From Tatumella saanichensis (GTDB taxonomy: Bacteria; Pseudomonadota; Gammaproteobacteria; Enterobacterales; Enterobacteriaceae), in contig NZ_ATMI01000040.1 in NCBI RefSeq assembly GCF_000439375.1, positions 62,001 to 126,000 of the forward strand: 64,000 nucleotides of DNA. Reading direction: 5' to 3'. The position numbers were made by a program, and so were the translations under genes. The notes below the pieces were generated by a model that saw nothing but the letters and a program-made list of their open reading frames with translations, ran no database searches and had not been told where the DNA came from. Below are positions 37,886-48,012 of the stretch, one piece after another. How positions within the stretch are numbered: the first letter of the stretch is position 1; every line of letters starts with the position of its first letter.

Positions 37886-38541
37886 ACTGGCAGCAGTTTC
37901 AGGATCTTATGCTCAGCGGTACGCTGGAGACGCTCTATATGGTGTTACTGTCTGGAATCTTTACGGTTGCCCTGGGATTACCGGTAGGCATTTTACTGTT
38001 TCTGACTCGCAAGGGGGGCTTGCTGCCGAATCCTATTATCTCCTTAGTCTTGAACTGGGTGGTAAATATTGGGCGGGCTTTACCCTTTGTCATTTTACTG
38101 ATTGCGTTGATCCCTGTGACACGTTTTATTGTCGGTACGACGTTGGGCACCACGGCGGCGATTGTCCCTATTACGTTAGGCGCTTTTCCCTTCTTTGCGC
38201 GTATTGTCGAAAGTGCACTGGCTGAGGTGGATCATGGCCGTATTGAAGCAGTGGAATCGATGGGGGGCAATCTCTGGCATTTGATCAGTCGTGTACTGCT
38301 TCCAGAATCGCTACCTTCTCTTGTGGCAGGTGTCACGCTGAGCGTGGTCATGCTGATTGGCTTTTCGACGATGGCTGGTGTAGTCGGCGGTGGAGGACTT
38401 GGGGATCTCGCTATCCGTTACGGTTACCAACGTTTCGATCATAATATTATGGCGGGTACCGTGATTATGCTGCTGCTCTTAGTTTTGCTGGTGCAGAAAG
38501 CCGGAGATACGATAGTACGTTCGCTGGCGCATCGTCGATGA
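37873..38541 (+). CDS. MetI-like ABC transporter permease
   Basis: This 222-residue inner-membrane permease has about 5 helices and the MetI layout: [24 protein letters not shown] at the start, [20 protein letters not shown], and the coupling loop [53 protein letters not shown] near the C-terminus is a MetI hallmark. It closes the oxygenase-importer operon, with a 13-bp overlap on the ATPase gene. Confidence 0.9.
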   Translation: MRSVNWQQFQDLMLSGTLETLYMVLLSGIFTVALGLPVGILLFLTRKGGLLPNPIISLVLNWVVNIGRALPFVILLIALIPVTRFIVGTTLGTTAAIVPITLGAFPFFARIVESALAEVDHGRIEAVESMGGNLWHLISRVLLPESLPSLVAGVTLSVVMLIGFSTMAGVVGGGGLGDLAIRYGYQRFDHNIMAGTVIMLLLLVLLVQKAGDTIVRSLAHRR

Positions 38542-38608
38542 AAAAAAGAAGATGTTCCGGGGTGGGGCCAGGAGTACCTATTAGCGGATATCGCGGGGTA
38601 GGGGAGCG

Positions 38609-38639
38609 ACCCAGAATGCTGTTCTTCAGCACTCTGGGT
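38609..38639. terminator. Hairpin between convergent operon and glcG-like gene
   Basis: ACCCAGA-A-TGCTG pairs with CAGCA-C-TCTGGGT with one internal mismatch. There is no T-run; its place between convergent genes suggests termination. Confidence 0.55.
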
Positions 38640-38655
38640 ATGGCCCGCGGCTCAT

Positions 38656-39072
38656 TTATCCTTTAAAGGCGGCGGCCATCGCTTGTGCTACCGTTTTATC
38701 TTGGTCGGCCGTACCGCCACTGGCACCCACCGCCCCAACGATTTTTCCTTCCAACGTCAAAGGAATGCCGCCAGCAAAGACAATGACCTGGTTATCTAGG
38801 GTATTATTAAGCCCGTACAGCTCTCCCCCAGGTTCACTGTCCGCAGTCAAGTCATCCGTCGCTTTGCCGAATTGCGCACTGGTCCACGCTTTGTGGATAG
38901 AGTGATTGATACTGGGTAACTGCGCACCGTCCATCCGCAAATGGGTAATCAGAAATCCTGCCTGATCACAGACCGCGAGGTTTGAGGGGGAATCAATCTC
39001 CCGCGCTTTTTTTTCTCCGGCTTCCACCAGTTGCTGTGCCGTGCGGCTATCCAGTGTCTTATACGTCAGCAT
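38656..39072 (-). CDS. GlcG/HbpS-family (DUF336) protein
   Basis: This 138-residue protein matches the GlcG/HbpS family: LAVCDQAGFLITHLRMDGA, HKAWTSAQFGKAT, a VIVFAGGIPLTLEGKIVGAVGASGG block and the D/T-rich end VAQAMAAAF. Some relatives bind haem or cobalamin, or assist oxidative metabolism of glycolate or diols, but no enzymatic role is established. It has no signal peptide, stands alone and converges on the oxygenase-importer operon. Confidence 0.8.
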   Translation of the reverse strand: MLTYKTLDSRTAQQLVEAGEKKAREIDSPSNLAVCDQAGFLITHLRMDGAQLPSINHSIHKAWTSAQFGKATDDLTADSEPGGELYGLNNTLDNQVIVFAGGIPLTLEGKIVGAVGASGGTADQDKTVAQAMAAAFKG

Positions 39073-39300
39073 ATTTTCTCCTGAGTGATCTGCGCTAAAC
39101 CAGCCACAGTGATAATGAACTCGATGTAATAAGTCTGGTAAAGGAGCGGTAAGCTGTCAAAGGCATGGCGTCATCTGTTTGCGGTTTGGTTAGCGGCAGT
39201 AATCAATAGCCGGTGACTACGTTGGGAGATCACTCAGTGACAGAGACCCCTGAGTCGTGAATCACAGGGAGAATAAGGACTCGGTGAAGGGGAGAGCCGT
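39073..39300. other. Non-coding stretch downstream of the tRNA-Phe repeat region
   Basis: This contains the promoter of the GlcG-like gene and short imperfect repeats (CTCAGTGACAGAG, CCCTGAGTCGTGAATCACAGGG). No gene was seen. Confidence 0.4.
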
Positions 39301-39420
39301 AGGGCGAGTCTCATTGATGAGACGAGTTCATCGAACGGAGTTCGATGGAGGGTTCGCTGACTCAGAAAGCAAAAAACCCGCCAGAGGCGGGTTTCTTTAA
39401 ACTTGGTGCCCGAACCCGGA
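39301..39420. repeat. Direct repeat copy 1: tRNA-Phe 3' end plus terminator
   Basis: This 120-bp segment is nearly identical (three differences) to 39466-39584. It includes a copy of the tRNA terminator hairpin and the last 17 nt of tRNA-Phe with CCA (39404-39420), then diverges. The two copies are separated by 45 bp. Confidence 0.9.
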
Positions 39421-39465
39421 CAACGGTGCTTGGCACCGGTGAATGGCGCGTAAGCGCCAGCCCGC

Positions 39466-39584
39466 AGGGCGAGTCTCATTGATGAGACGAGTCATCGAAC
39501 GGCGTTCGATGGAGGGTTCGCTGACTCAAAAAGCAAAAAACCCGCCAGAGGCGGGTTTCTTTAAACTTGGTGCCCGAACCCGGA
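39466..39584. repeat. Direct repeat copy 2: overlaps the 3' end of the intact tRNA-Phe gene
   Basis: This is the partner of 39301-39420. It covers the intact tRNA-Phe 3' end (39568-39584), its terminator, and about 80 bp beyond. Differences are one single-base deletion and two substitutions. Confidence 0.9.
39535..39559 (-). terminator. Terminator of tRNA-Phe
   Basis: On the minus strand AACCCGCC pairs with GGCGGGTT around a 4-nt TCTG loop, followed by TTTTGC. An identical hairpin occurs in repeat copy 1 (about 39371-39395). Confidence 0.88.
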
Positions 39585-39643
39585 ATCGAACCAGGGACAC
39601 GGGGATTTTCAATCCCCTGCTCTACCGACTGAGCTATTCGGGC
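39568..39643 (-). tRNA. tRNA-Phe (GAA)
   Basis: This 76-nt tRNA on the minus strand, with encoded CCA, folds as a cloverleaf. The anticodon loop contains GAA between the GGGGA and TCCCC stem arms, the D-loop region is AGCTCAGTCGGTAGAGC and the T-loop is GGTTCGATTCC. It is almost identical to E. coli tRNA-Phe. Its 3' end and terminator are duplicated just downstream. Confidence 0.97.
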
Positions 39644-39654
39644 TAACGGGGCGC

Positions 39655-39683
39655 ATTAAACCGTAATGGCTCAGAGTCGTCAA
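39655..39683 (-). promoter_or_regulatory. Promoter of tRNA-Phe
   Basis: On the minus strand, TTGACG (39678-39683) and TTTAAT (39655-39660) are separated by 17 bp. GCGCCCC follows, a G/C-rich discriminator typical of stringently controlled stable-RNA promoters. Confidence 0.8.
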
Positions 39684-39846
39684 CTGTTTTTCATCGATAT
39701 ATCTGCAAAACACCGCTGACTGCTTGCTTTGTATACGAACGGTTAGGTTTCGGCTGTTTTTTGCACGGGTTGCCTTTTAGAAGAAGCAGATGTTGAAGGG
39801 GAGGGAGGAGGAAAAAACACCGGCTGATGCCGGTGTTGACGTCATA

Positions 39847-41571
39847 TTAAGGCTTCAGGGTTTGCAGATGCGCTTCGAATTGTGGGCCATCCATATAGCC
39901 GGTGACCCGGGAACCTGGGATCTCATGGCCTTGGGCATCAAAGAACAGCAGAGTCGGCAGTCCAAGGACGTTCAGGTGTTTCAGCAAGGCATTGTCCTGC
40001 TCGCTATTGGCCGTTACGTTAGCCCGCAATAACTGATAGTGGCTCAGGGTTTGGCTGACTTGCGGGTCGGTAAACGTATATTTGGCAAATTCTTTACAGG
40101 CAACACACCAGTCAGCATAGAGATCAACCATAGTGATCTTATTTTGTGACTGGCTCAGTTGTTGATTCAACTGCTCTATGTTGTGGATATCGCGAAATGA
40201 TAATACCTGATCCTGTGCGGCTATTTGGCTGCCAGGCGCTGGAGGAAAAACCCATTCTTGCAGCGGACGGGCAGCGATCAGTGCCAGTAGCAGCCAGAGG
40301 ATTTGCAGCATTCTTACCCAGCCTCTGTCACTTTTCAGGCTCAGGCTAAGTGCCCAGCCACAGAAGGCGACGGCTAACAAACTCCAGAGGCGCATGCCCC
40401 ACAGATCACCTGCTACACGATCAATCAAGAATACCGGCAGCGCGAGAATGACAAAGCCAAACCCTTCCTTAACATACTGCATCCAAGGGCCAGTTTTCGG
40501 CAGTAGACGATTGCCGAACAGGGTTACAATGATTAACGGGATCCCCATACCTAGTGCATACAGATAAAGGGTTCCGCCACCGGCTAACATATTGCCGCTC
40601 TGGGCGATATACAGCAAGATAGCGCTTAAGGGTGCGGTGGTGCAGGGCGAGCAGATAAGCCCGGCTAATGCCCCCATCAGGAAGACTCCCACCAGTGATC
40701 CCCCTTGCTGGCGATTACTCCACAGGGTGAGTCGGGTCTGTAACGAGGAAGGTAATTGCAGGGTAAAGGCGCCAAACATCGACAGGGCCAGTAGGATGAA
40801 TAGAGCTGATAAGGTCAGCAGTACCGCAGGACTTTGCAGTGCTGCCTGAAAGCGCAATCCGGCCGCCGCGACAACCATCCCCATTAATGTATAAGTCACC
40901 GCCATTCCCTGAACATAGAGTACAGAAAGTAGCAGGATCCGAGTCGGCCGAATGTCACGCCGGCCACCAAGAATAATGGCGGAGATCAATGGATACATAG
41001 GCAATACACAGGGTGTAAAAGCAATGCCTATACCAATAAGCAGGGCCCAGAGCGGAGAGAAAGGCAATGAGGTGCCTGAGGTCGTGGTCGGTTGGCTGTC
41101 TGGTTCTGGGGAAACTGTGGGTTGCGAGGTTGTACTGAATGCGGATACCGGAACCACCCGGGTTTCCGGGGGGTAACAGAATCCCGCGGCAGCACAGCCC
41201 TGATAACTGACTTTTACACTGGCATTAGGACCGGCATTTTTAAGCGTCACCGGAATTTGGATATCAGTGGTGTAGATCTGACTTTTCCCAAAGAATTCAT
41301 CCTGATGATCTTTGCCTACGGGCATGGTTATCGGCCCGAGAGCGACATTGTCAGGTGTTACGGCAATTTTTTGGCGGTAGAGGTAATAACCGGGTTTGAT
41401 TGTCCATTTTAGGACCAGTGAACTGCCGTTCTGGTTAAAATCAAAGCCAAAAGCTTGATCGGCCGTCACAAATTTCGGGGTTGAATTCAGATTACTGAAC
41501 AGAGAAGCCTGAGCTTGCAGGCTGAATAAAGTCACTGCCAAAAACAGTAAACGAATGATACGAGCAGCCAT
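39847..41571 (-). CDS. dsbD: Thiol:disulfide interchange protein DsbD
   Basis: This inner-membrane reductant carrier passes electrons from cytosolic thioredoxin to periplasmic DsbC/DsbG and cytochrome c maturation. It has 574 residues, with a signal peptide, an N-terminal periplasmic domain holding the cysteine pair in [11 protein letters not shown], and eight membrane helices with the redox cysteines in [10 protein letters not shown] and [10 protein letters not shown]. The C-terminal thioredoxin domain carries WCVACK. All three cysteine pairs are intact. In E. coli it follows cutA and dcuA-aspA; here cutA and dcuA are missing from the interval to aspA. Confidence 0.96.
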   Translation of the reverse strand: MAARIIRLLFLAVTLFSLQAQASLFSNLNSTPKFVTADQAFGFDFNQNGSSLVLKWTIKPGYYLYRQKIAVTPDNVALGPITMPVGKDHQDEFFGKSQIYTTDIQIPVTLKNAGPNASVKVSYQGCAAAGFCYPPETRVVPVSAFSTTSQPTVSPEPDSQPTTTSGTSLPFSPLWALLIGIGIAFTPCVLPMYPLISAIILGGRRDIRPTRILLLSVLYVQGMAVTYTLMGMVVAAAGLRFQAALQSPAVLLTLSALFILLALSMFGAFTLQLPSSLQTRLTLWSNRQQGGSLVGVFLMGALAGLICSPCTTAPLSAILLYIAQSGNMLAGGGTLYLYALGMGIPLIIVTLFGNRLLPKTGPWMQYVKEGFGFVILALPVFLIDRVAGDLWGMRLWSLLAVAFCGWALSLSLKSDRGWVRMLQILWLLLALIAARPLQEWVFPPAPGSQIAAQDQVLSFRDIHNIEQLNQQLSQSQNKITMVDLYADWCVACKEFAKYTFTDPQVSQTLSHYQLLRANVTANSEQDNALLKHLNVLGLPTLLFFDAQGHEIPGSRVTGYMDGPQFEAHLQTLKP

Positions 41572-41936
41572 GATTAGTCTTGATTATCTCCGTATTAAAC
41601 GGGTGTCACCGGTCACTCAGATATCTTCACCGGCATACCCAGTAAACTGTGACAGTGAAGCATGTGGGGTATGAGCCATCACTGTTCCCTGTCAGCCTAA
41701 GGGTCAGGCGCTGTACCTTCCTGGTACGGCAGTCTCATCACCACCGAGACCGGTCAGTCCGATATTCACAGTGCTGATGGGGCTGATGACAATACCTCAG
41801 CTGGCAGAGCACTACAGTGATCTGCGACAAGGCGGCTCATCATAGCACTTATTTTAAGCGGCAAACTATTTCGTCGGTAACAGAACGATACGGCAATCCG
41901 AGATAGCATCAGGGGCCGTCTTCGGCCCCTGGAATC
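41572..41936. other. dsbD-aspA interval without genes
   Basis: In this 365-bp gap the E. coli order would place dcuA and cutA. Neither an open frame nor recognisable remnants are present. It must hold the dsbD promoter. A hairpin (41910-41931) follows aspA. Confidence 0.5.
41910..41931 (-). terminator. Hairpin after aspA
   Basis: CAGGGGCCG (41910-41918) pairs perfectly with CGGCCCCTG (41923-41931) around TCTT. It lies 6 bp past the aspA stop, with no T-run. Confidence 0.6.
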
Positions 41937-43370
41937 TTACTCTTTGTCTTCGATAAAGCGTTTGGCCTTATAGGCCGGATGCATCAGATTGGCGACAGAG
42001 AAAATATCGTCAAGCTGTGCTTCTGTGAGCAGAGCACGCTCCAGTACCACTTCGCGTACACTCTTACCGGTTTCGGCACAAATTTTCCCGACAATATCAC
42101 CGTTATGATGGCCGATATAAGGATTGAGGTAGGTGACGATACCGATAGAGTTAAACACATAGGATTCACAAATCTGCTGGTTAGCCGTGATGCCGGTCAC
42201 GCACTTCTCCAGCAGATTAAAGCAGGCATTGCTGAGAATAGAGACTGACTCAAACAGTGCCTGACCGATCACCGGCTCCATTACGTTCAGTTGCAACTGC
42301 CCAGCTTCTGCCGCCATGGTCACGGTTGTATCGTTACCGATGACCTTAAAGCAGACCTGGTTCACCACTTCCGGAACCACTGGATTTACTTTGGCTGGCA
42401 TAATCGATGACCCGGCCTGAAGCTGCGGCAGGTTGATTTCATTCAAGCCTGCCCGGGGGCCAGAGGAAAGCAGACGAAGATCATTACAGATTTTCGACAG
42501 TTTAACGGCCAGACGCTTCAATGAAGAATGCACCATGACGTATGCACCACAATCCGAAGTGGCTTCAATCAAGTCTTCTGCGGGGACGACCGGCAGGTGA
42601 GTGACTTCGGCCAGATAGCTGACGGCCAGTTGCTGATAGCCTTCCGGCGTATTTAGACGGGTACCGATGGCGGTGGCTCCGAGGTTAACTTCCAGCAGCA
42701 GTTCCGCGGTGCGCAGAATACTACGAGTCTCTTCTTTTAATAGCACACTGAACGCATTGAATTCCTGGCCGAGGGTCATCGGCACGGCATCTTGCAGCTG
42801 GGTACGGCCCATCTTCAGAATATTTTTGAACTCGGCAGCCTTACGTTGAAAACCTTCTGCTAACGCATGAATAGCCTCTACCAGTTTCAGCAGCGAGTTA
42901 TAGACGGCAATGCGGAATCCTGTTGGATAAGCATCGTTAGTCGACTGGCACATATTGACGTGGTCATTGGGGTTTAGGTACTGATAATCGCCTTTATTAT
43001 GTCCCATTAACTCCAAACCAATATTGGCCAGTACTTCGTTGGTATTCATATTCACGGAGGTCCCCGCCCCGCCTTGGTACACATCGACCGGGAATTGATC
43101 CATACAGGTACCGTTGTTCAGTACCTCATCGCAGGCACGGATGATGGTATCAGCCAGAGTCGCAGGGATGGTCTGCAACTCCCGGTTAGCCATAGCGGCT
43201 GCTTTTTTTACCATCACCATGCCGCGGACAAACTCAGGAATATCACTGATTTTGCTGTTGCTGATGTAAAAATTTTCAATTGCCCGTAACGTATGAATCC
43301 CATAATACGCATCCGCAGGAACTTCGCGCATGCCAAGCAGGTCTTCTTCGATACGTATGTTGTTAACCAT
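41937..43370 (-). CDS. aspA: Aspartate ammonia-lyase (aspartase)
   Basis: This cytosolic tetrameric enzyme deaminates L-aspartate to fumarate and ammonia. It feeds fumarate respiration and nitrogen metabolism. Its 477 residues match the family. The fumarase/aspartase signature [11 protein letters not shown] near residue 318 supplies the catalytic serine loop, and [29 protein letters not shown] and [13 protein letters not shown] are the other conserved blocks. The usual partner dcuA is not adjacent. The upstream gap shared with fxsA carries a striking 44-bp symmetric element that may bind CRP or another regulator. Confidence 0.97.
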   Translation of the reverse strand: MVNNIRIEEDLLGMREVPADAYYGIHTLRAIENFYISNSKISDIPEFVRGMVMVKKAAAMANRELQTIPATLADTIIRACDEVLNNGTCMDQFPVDVYQGGAGTSVNMNTNEVLANIGLELMGHNKGDYQYLNPNDHVNMCQSTNDAYPTGFRIAVYNSLLKLVEAIHALAEGFQRKAAEFKNILKMGRTQLQDAVPMTLGQEFNAFSVLLKEETRSILRTAELLLEVNLGATAIGTRLNTPEGYQQLAVSYLAEVTHLPVVPAEDLIEATSDCGAYVMVHSSLKRLAVKLSKICNDLRLLSSGPRAGLNEINLPQLQAGSSIMPAKVNPVVPEVVNQVCFKVIGNDTTVTMAAEAGQLQLNVMEPVIGQALFESVSILSNACFNLLEKCVTGITANQQICESYVFNSIGIVTYLNPYIGHHNGDIVGKICAETGKSVREVVLERALLTEAQLDDIFSVANLMHPAYKAKRFIEDKE

Positions 43371-43740
43371 GATAACCTTCTTTAGTGACTGTCTTATCAG
43401 GATGATGTGTGTTGAAAGTACTGAACATAGTGCAGTCTGCGTCAGTGGCCGATATTTACTCTGTATATCAACAACACTTCGCGATTATACTCTGCTTATG
43501 TAAAAAATACGTAACATAGATCACTTATTTTTTACATAAATGACGCTGCGGCACTATTATAACCGCAACGGTCAGCGATAGACGTATCGCTGAAAATATT
43601 GCCGTCATTTATAACGAATTTTTATGGCGCGGTTGAAATCACTTTTTGTTATACCCATCTTTCAATATACCTCTTATGAGGTGACTCTTATTTTCGTTGC
43701 CCGGCATACAGCGGGGCGACAGTACCGACAGGAGACCGCC
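43371..43740. other. aspA-fxsA divergent region
   Basis: This 370-bp gap has the fxsA GTG start at its right edge. It contains the 44-bp symmetric element listed separately and A/T-rich promoter-like DNA. An in-frame start at 43624 would extend FxsA into this region but lacks a ribosome-binding site. Confidence 0.5.
43496..43539. repeat. Perfect 14-bp inverted repeat centred on a CRP-like site
   Basis: TTATGTAAAAAATA (43496-43509) and its exact reverse complement (43526-43539) flank a 16-bp spacer. The spacer, CGTAACATAGATCACT, is itself a partial match (7 of 10 informative bases) to TGTGA-N6-TCACA and shares the same centre. It sits about midway between the divergent aspA and fxsA starts. 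Confidence 0.85.
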
Positions 43741-44208
43741 GTGCGCTGGTTACCGTTCCTCACTCTTTTTTTACTGGCCTGGATCGAGATTTCATTGTTT
43801 GTTCAGGTTGCCCACGTGGTTGGTGTCTTTATGACGTTGCTACTGGTAATTTTTACTTCAGTAATAGGTATCTCTCTGGTTAAAAACCAAGGGATAAAAA
43901 ACTTCCGTCTGCTTCAAGAAAAACTGGCCCGTCAGGAAAATCCAGCCGCGGAAATGACCAAAAGTGTTTCACTGTTTATCGCCGGCTTTTTACTGATCTT
44001 GCCTGGTTTTTTCACCGACTTTATCGGTCTGTTATTGCTACTCCCTCCGGTGCAGAAGCACCTTACATTGAAACTGATGCCTTATCTGACTATCCGTACC
44101 ATGGGCGGTAGTACTGGACACGGCTCTGGAGTGACCGTTGAAGGCGAATTTGAGCGCCGTGAACAGAAGGTTATTGAACATCATGATGACGAACCACGCC
44201 ACCACTGA
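43741..44208 (+). CDS. fxsA: Membrane protein FxsA
   Basis: This 155-residue inner-membrane protein has about three hydrophobic segments (residues ~2-50 and ~75-105) and a charged, His/Asp-rich cytoplasmic tail. In E. coli, overproduced FxsA relieves F-plasmid exclusion of phage T7; its normal role is unknown. Blocks RWLPFLTLFLLAWIEISLFVQVAHVVGV and SLFIAGFLLILPGFFTDFIGLLLLLPPVQKHL match the family. The GTG at 43741, with AGGAGA 6 nt upstream, gives the family's usual length (E. coli 158). A longer ATG-started frame from 43624 is rejected. It is divergent from aspA and upstream of groSL, as in E. coli. Confidence 0.92.
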   Translation: MRWLPFLTLFLLAWIEISLFVQVAHVVGVFMTLLLVIFTSVIGISLVKNQGIKNFRLLQEKLARQENPAAEMTKSVSLFIAGFLLILPGFFTDFIGLLLLLPPVQKHLTLKLMPYLTIRTMGGSTGHGSGVTVEGEFERREQKVIEHHDDEPRHH

Positions 44209-44359
44209 TTATCGTGTTTTGTATCTTTAAACAAGATGCTGAATGTGGGCAGTCGTTCGGTCACATATGTAACTTTAGGCACAGAAAACAGCAATTTATG
44301 CTGTAAAGCTTGTATTTAAGAGAAACGGTTCGCGGAATAAAAAAAAATTTTTTTAAACA

Positions 44360-44388
44360 CTTGAAAGTGCTTCCTACAGGCCCTATCT
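44360..44388 (+). promoter_or_regulatory. Heat-shock (sigma-32) promoter of groSL
   Basis: CTTGAAA (44360-44366) and CCCTATCT (44381-44388) are separated by 14 bp, closely matching the sigma-32 consensus CTTGAAA-N11-16-CCCCATNT. The element lies about 85 bp before groS. Confidence 0.85.
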
Positions 44389-44471
44389 CTGATTGCACGA
44401 AGCCGATGCCATCGCGTCGGCATTCAACCCTAAACAACCAGTGTCTAAGCATTTCGAAGGAGAGCTATCAA

Positions 44472-44765
44472 ATGACTATTCGTCCATTGCACGATCGCGT
44501 TATCGTCAAGCGTAAAGAAGTAGAAGCTAAATCTGCTGGCGGCATCGTTCTGACCGGCTCTGCTGCGGGAAAATCTACCCGTGGTGAAGTGCTGGCTGTA
44601 GGCAATGGCCGCATCCTTGAAAGCGGTGAAGTTAAACCATTAGATGTGAAAGTAGGTGATGTTGTCATTTTCAACGAAGGCTACGGTGCCAAAGCAGAGA
44701 AAATTGATAACCAGGAAGTGCTGATCATTTCAGAGAACGACATCCTGGCAGTGGTTACTGAGTAA
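44472..44765 (+). CDS. groS: Co-chaperonin GroES
   Basis: This 97-residue heptameric lid for GroEL binds in the presence of ATP to enclose folding substrates in the cytosol. [14 protein letters not shown] at the start, the mobile loop region [21 protein letters not shown] and the ending [11 protein letters not shown] are near-identical to E. coli. GAAGGAGA 8 nt before the ATG at 44472 decides the start; an upstream in-frame ATG at 44310 lies before the heat-shock promoter and is rejected. It is followed by groL after 47 bp in one operon. Confidence 0.98.
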   Translation: MTIRPLHDRVIVKRKEVEAKSAGGIVLTGSAAGKSTRGEVLAVGNGRILESGEVKPLDVKVGDVVIFNEGYGAKAEKIDNQEVLIISENDILAVVTE

Positions 44766-44800
44766 TCTGACACCCCATTTCACTGACTGAATTAATTTAA

Positions 44801-46459
<1,659 letters not shown>

Positions 46460-46537
46460 TGCTCCCCGGCACTGACGTTATTGTTCAGTGCCACCGGCCT
46501 CTAGGCAGTCATGCCTAAAGTCCCTCAACAGTAAGAA

Positions 46538-46571
46538 AGACCCAGTTTCTGTGAAGCTGGGTCTTTTTTTA
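46538..46571 (+). terminator. Intrinsic terminator after groSL
   Basis: AGACCCAG (46538-46545) pairs with CTGGGTCT (46557-46564) and is followed by seven T residues. Confidence 0.93.
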
Positions 46572-46865
46572 TGTCTGATGAAACAAACGCTTTGATAGAA
46601 ATGGGATATAGGCCGATATTCTGCTTTTTGTAAGCAAATAACCCTACCCTAAGCTGCCAAAGGGGGTTAACGTTCTCTTCACATTATTGTTAAAGCCATC
46701 ACGTACAGTTTTAGCCAGTATCATGACTCAGTAGGACTTGCGACGAGAACAGGCATTATTTACCTGCAGAATCGCGTCAAATGAGTGGTAATGACTAGTG
46801 GGGTCTTAACGCGTTCCGGGAAACCACCATCAGTAGTGTGAGGATATCAGTCTCAGGGAGGAATT

Positions 46866-47102
46866 ATGGGTGTTTTACATTCGAAAAAAGAGGTCTGCTA
46901 TGCCCTAGCCATGGCACTTAAACGTGGCTGGAAGTGGGTCGAAAAAGGGAATAATCATACTGTTGGGTATCTAGCCTGTACGTTGAAAACAGTCGGTTGC
47001 CATCAACGAGAAATATGTCTTATTCCGGTGTTTGGAACCCCCAAAAATCCCGCCAATCATGCGAAAAAGATCCAAAGAGGAATGAACAGTCTTTTCTGCT
47101 AG
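46866..47102 (+). CDS. HicA-like small protein (candidate toxin of a two-gene cassette)
   Basis: This basic 78-residue protein has the outline of a HicA/YcfA-type dsRNA-binding fold. A RGWKWVEKGNNHTVGYLAC block (helix, then two strands with a G-x-x-H motif) is followed by CLIPVFGTPKNPANHAKKIQRGM, where HicA proteins have a PRH.E...GT type segment. It has five cysteines, including the last residue. GGGAGGA lies 4 nt before the ATG. It is followed 66 bp later by a 92-residue partner. The pair is inserted between groL and yjeI, genes that are close neighbours in E. coli. RNase toxicity is inference; the fold match is from motif memory. Confidence 0.6.
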   Translation: MGVLHSKKEVCYALAMALKRGWKWVEKGNNHTVGYLACTLKTVGCHQREICLIPVFGTPKNPANHAKKIQRGMNSLFC

Positions 47103-47168
47103 TGATCAGCTATCGATGGGTGGCCCGTGACGTGACGGTAACGCGTCTAAAAAGGAGAGGGAACAACT

Positions 47169-47447
47169 ATGAAAGAATATGACTTCACTGTGGTGGCACA
47201 TAGCCCGCAGGATATTAATGGTGATGTAATCTGTGATATTGCCGAGGCGCTGTTCGGTGCTGGGGCGGAAGATTGCACTGTGGTATCCAAAGGAAACCAG
47301 GTCTTTATCAGCTTTGACCGGCAAGAAAAATCATACTCTCAGGCGGTGATATCGGCATTAGCGCAAATTCGGCGCAGTAGCAACTTGGAACTTCATGGTG
47401 TCAATGAAGGTTTTGATGCCACTGTTTCAGAGGCTGCCGGATCCTGA
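47169..47447 (+). CDS. Partner of the HicA-like protein (candidate antitoxin)
   Basis: This acidic 92-residue protein begins MKEYDFTVVAHSPQ. Its pattern DVICDIAEALFGAGAEDCTVV, then GNQVFISFDRQEKSYSQAVISALAQIRR, resembles a small alpha/beta ligand-like domain. That domain occurs in uncharacterised proteins beside HicA-like genes, often fused to a helix-turn-helix. No helix-turn-helix is visible here; the C-terminal 15 residues look disordered. GGAGAGGG precedes the ATG. Acid/base complementarity with the basic upstream protein fits an antitoxin-toxin pair, though the order (toxin first) is that of HicAB. Confidence 0.6.
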   Translation: MKEYDFTVVAHSPQDINGDVICDIAEALFGAGAEDCTVVSKGNQVFISFDRQEKSYSQAVISALAQIRRSSNLELHGVNEGFDATVSEAAGS

Positions 47448-48012
47448 AATTTACACCTGTTCTGCCTAAGCTGAAGTCTGCCACCGGTGAGTTATTCTGG
47501 TGGTGTGAAGTATGTAAACTAATTTCGCGTTATGTCTGCAGAGGACACGCCGGAGAGTCGTCAGTCACGGGGCTAGCCAATACCCGCAAATACCGGATAA
47601 GTCAGCGATGTTGTCAAAGTAATATTATGCAGCGTTGAGCCTCAATAAAAAATGTGTAGTAAAGTCCTCCTGATACGAAGTAATAAGACAGCAGGTTAAT
47701 GCATTATTTTAGATCTACCGCTATTAGCGGGAATATCCGAAGCGCAGCGAATGGCCTTTAGCTGATTTCAGTGATGTGTTAAGGCAACATTCTCACTGCT
47801 TTATCTTTAGCCAACTTGTCCTCTTCACAAGATGTCATTTCTCGACACAAGGAAGAAACCTCTTCTTGTGAAGCTGTATAGCATCTGCGGTGTTGTATTT
47901 TAGCGTACACACTGGTGTAAAGTGGCGGAGAAGATGATATTTTCACCTCTGTCCTGTGGGATAGTTGCCAGTGTGTCGCCTACTGGCCGGATTAAAATAA
48001 TGAGGAAAACCA
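47448..48012. other. Non-coding stretch before yjeI
   Basis: This 565-bp stretch has no credible coding frame. A 9-bp inverted repeat, CTTCACAAG (47823-47831) and CTTGTGAAG (47865-47873) with a 33-nt spacer, is the only structure noted. The yjeI promoter must lie near the right end. A small RNA here cannot be excluded. Confidence 0.4.

Noticed and set aside
47820-47875. 9-bp inverted repeat with 33-nt spacer before yjeI, considered as a small RNA or riboswitch
   Set aside because: Too little structure to assign; no promoter-terminator pair could be recognised around it.
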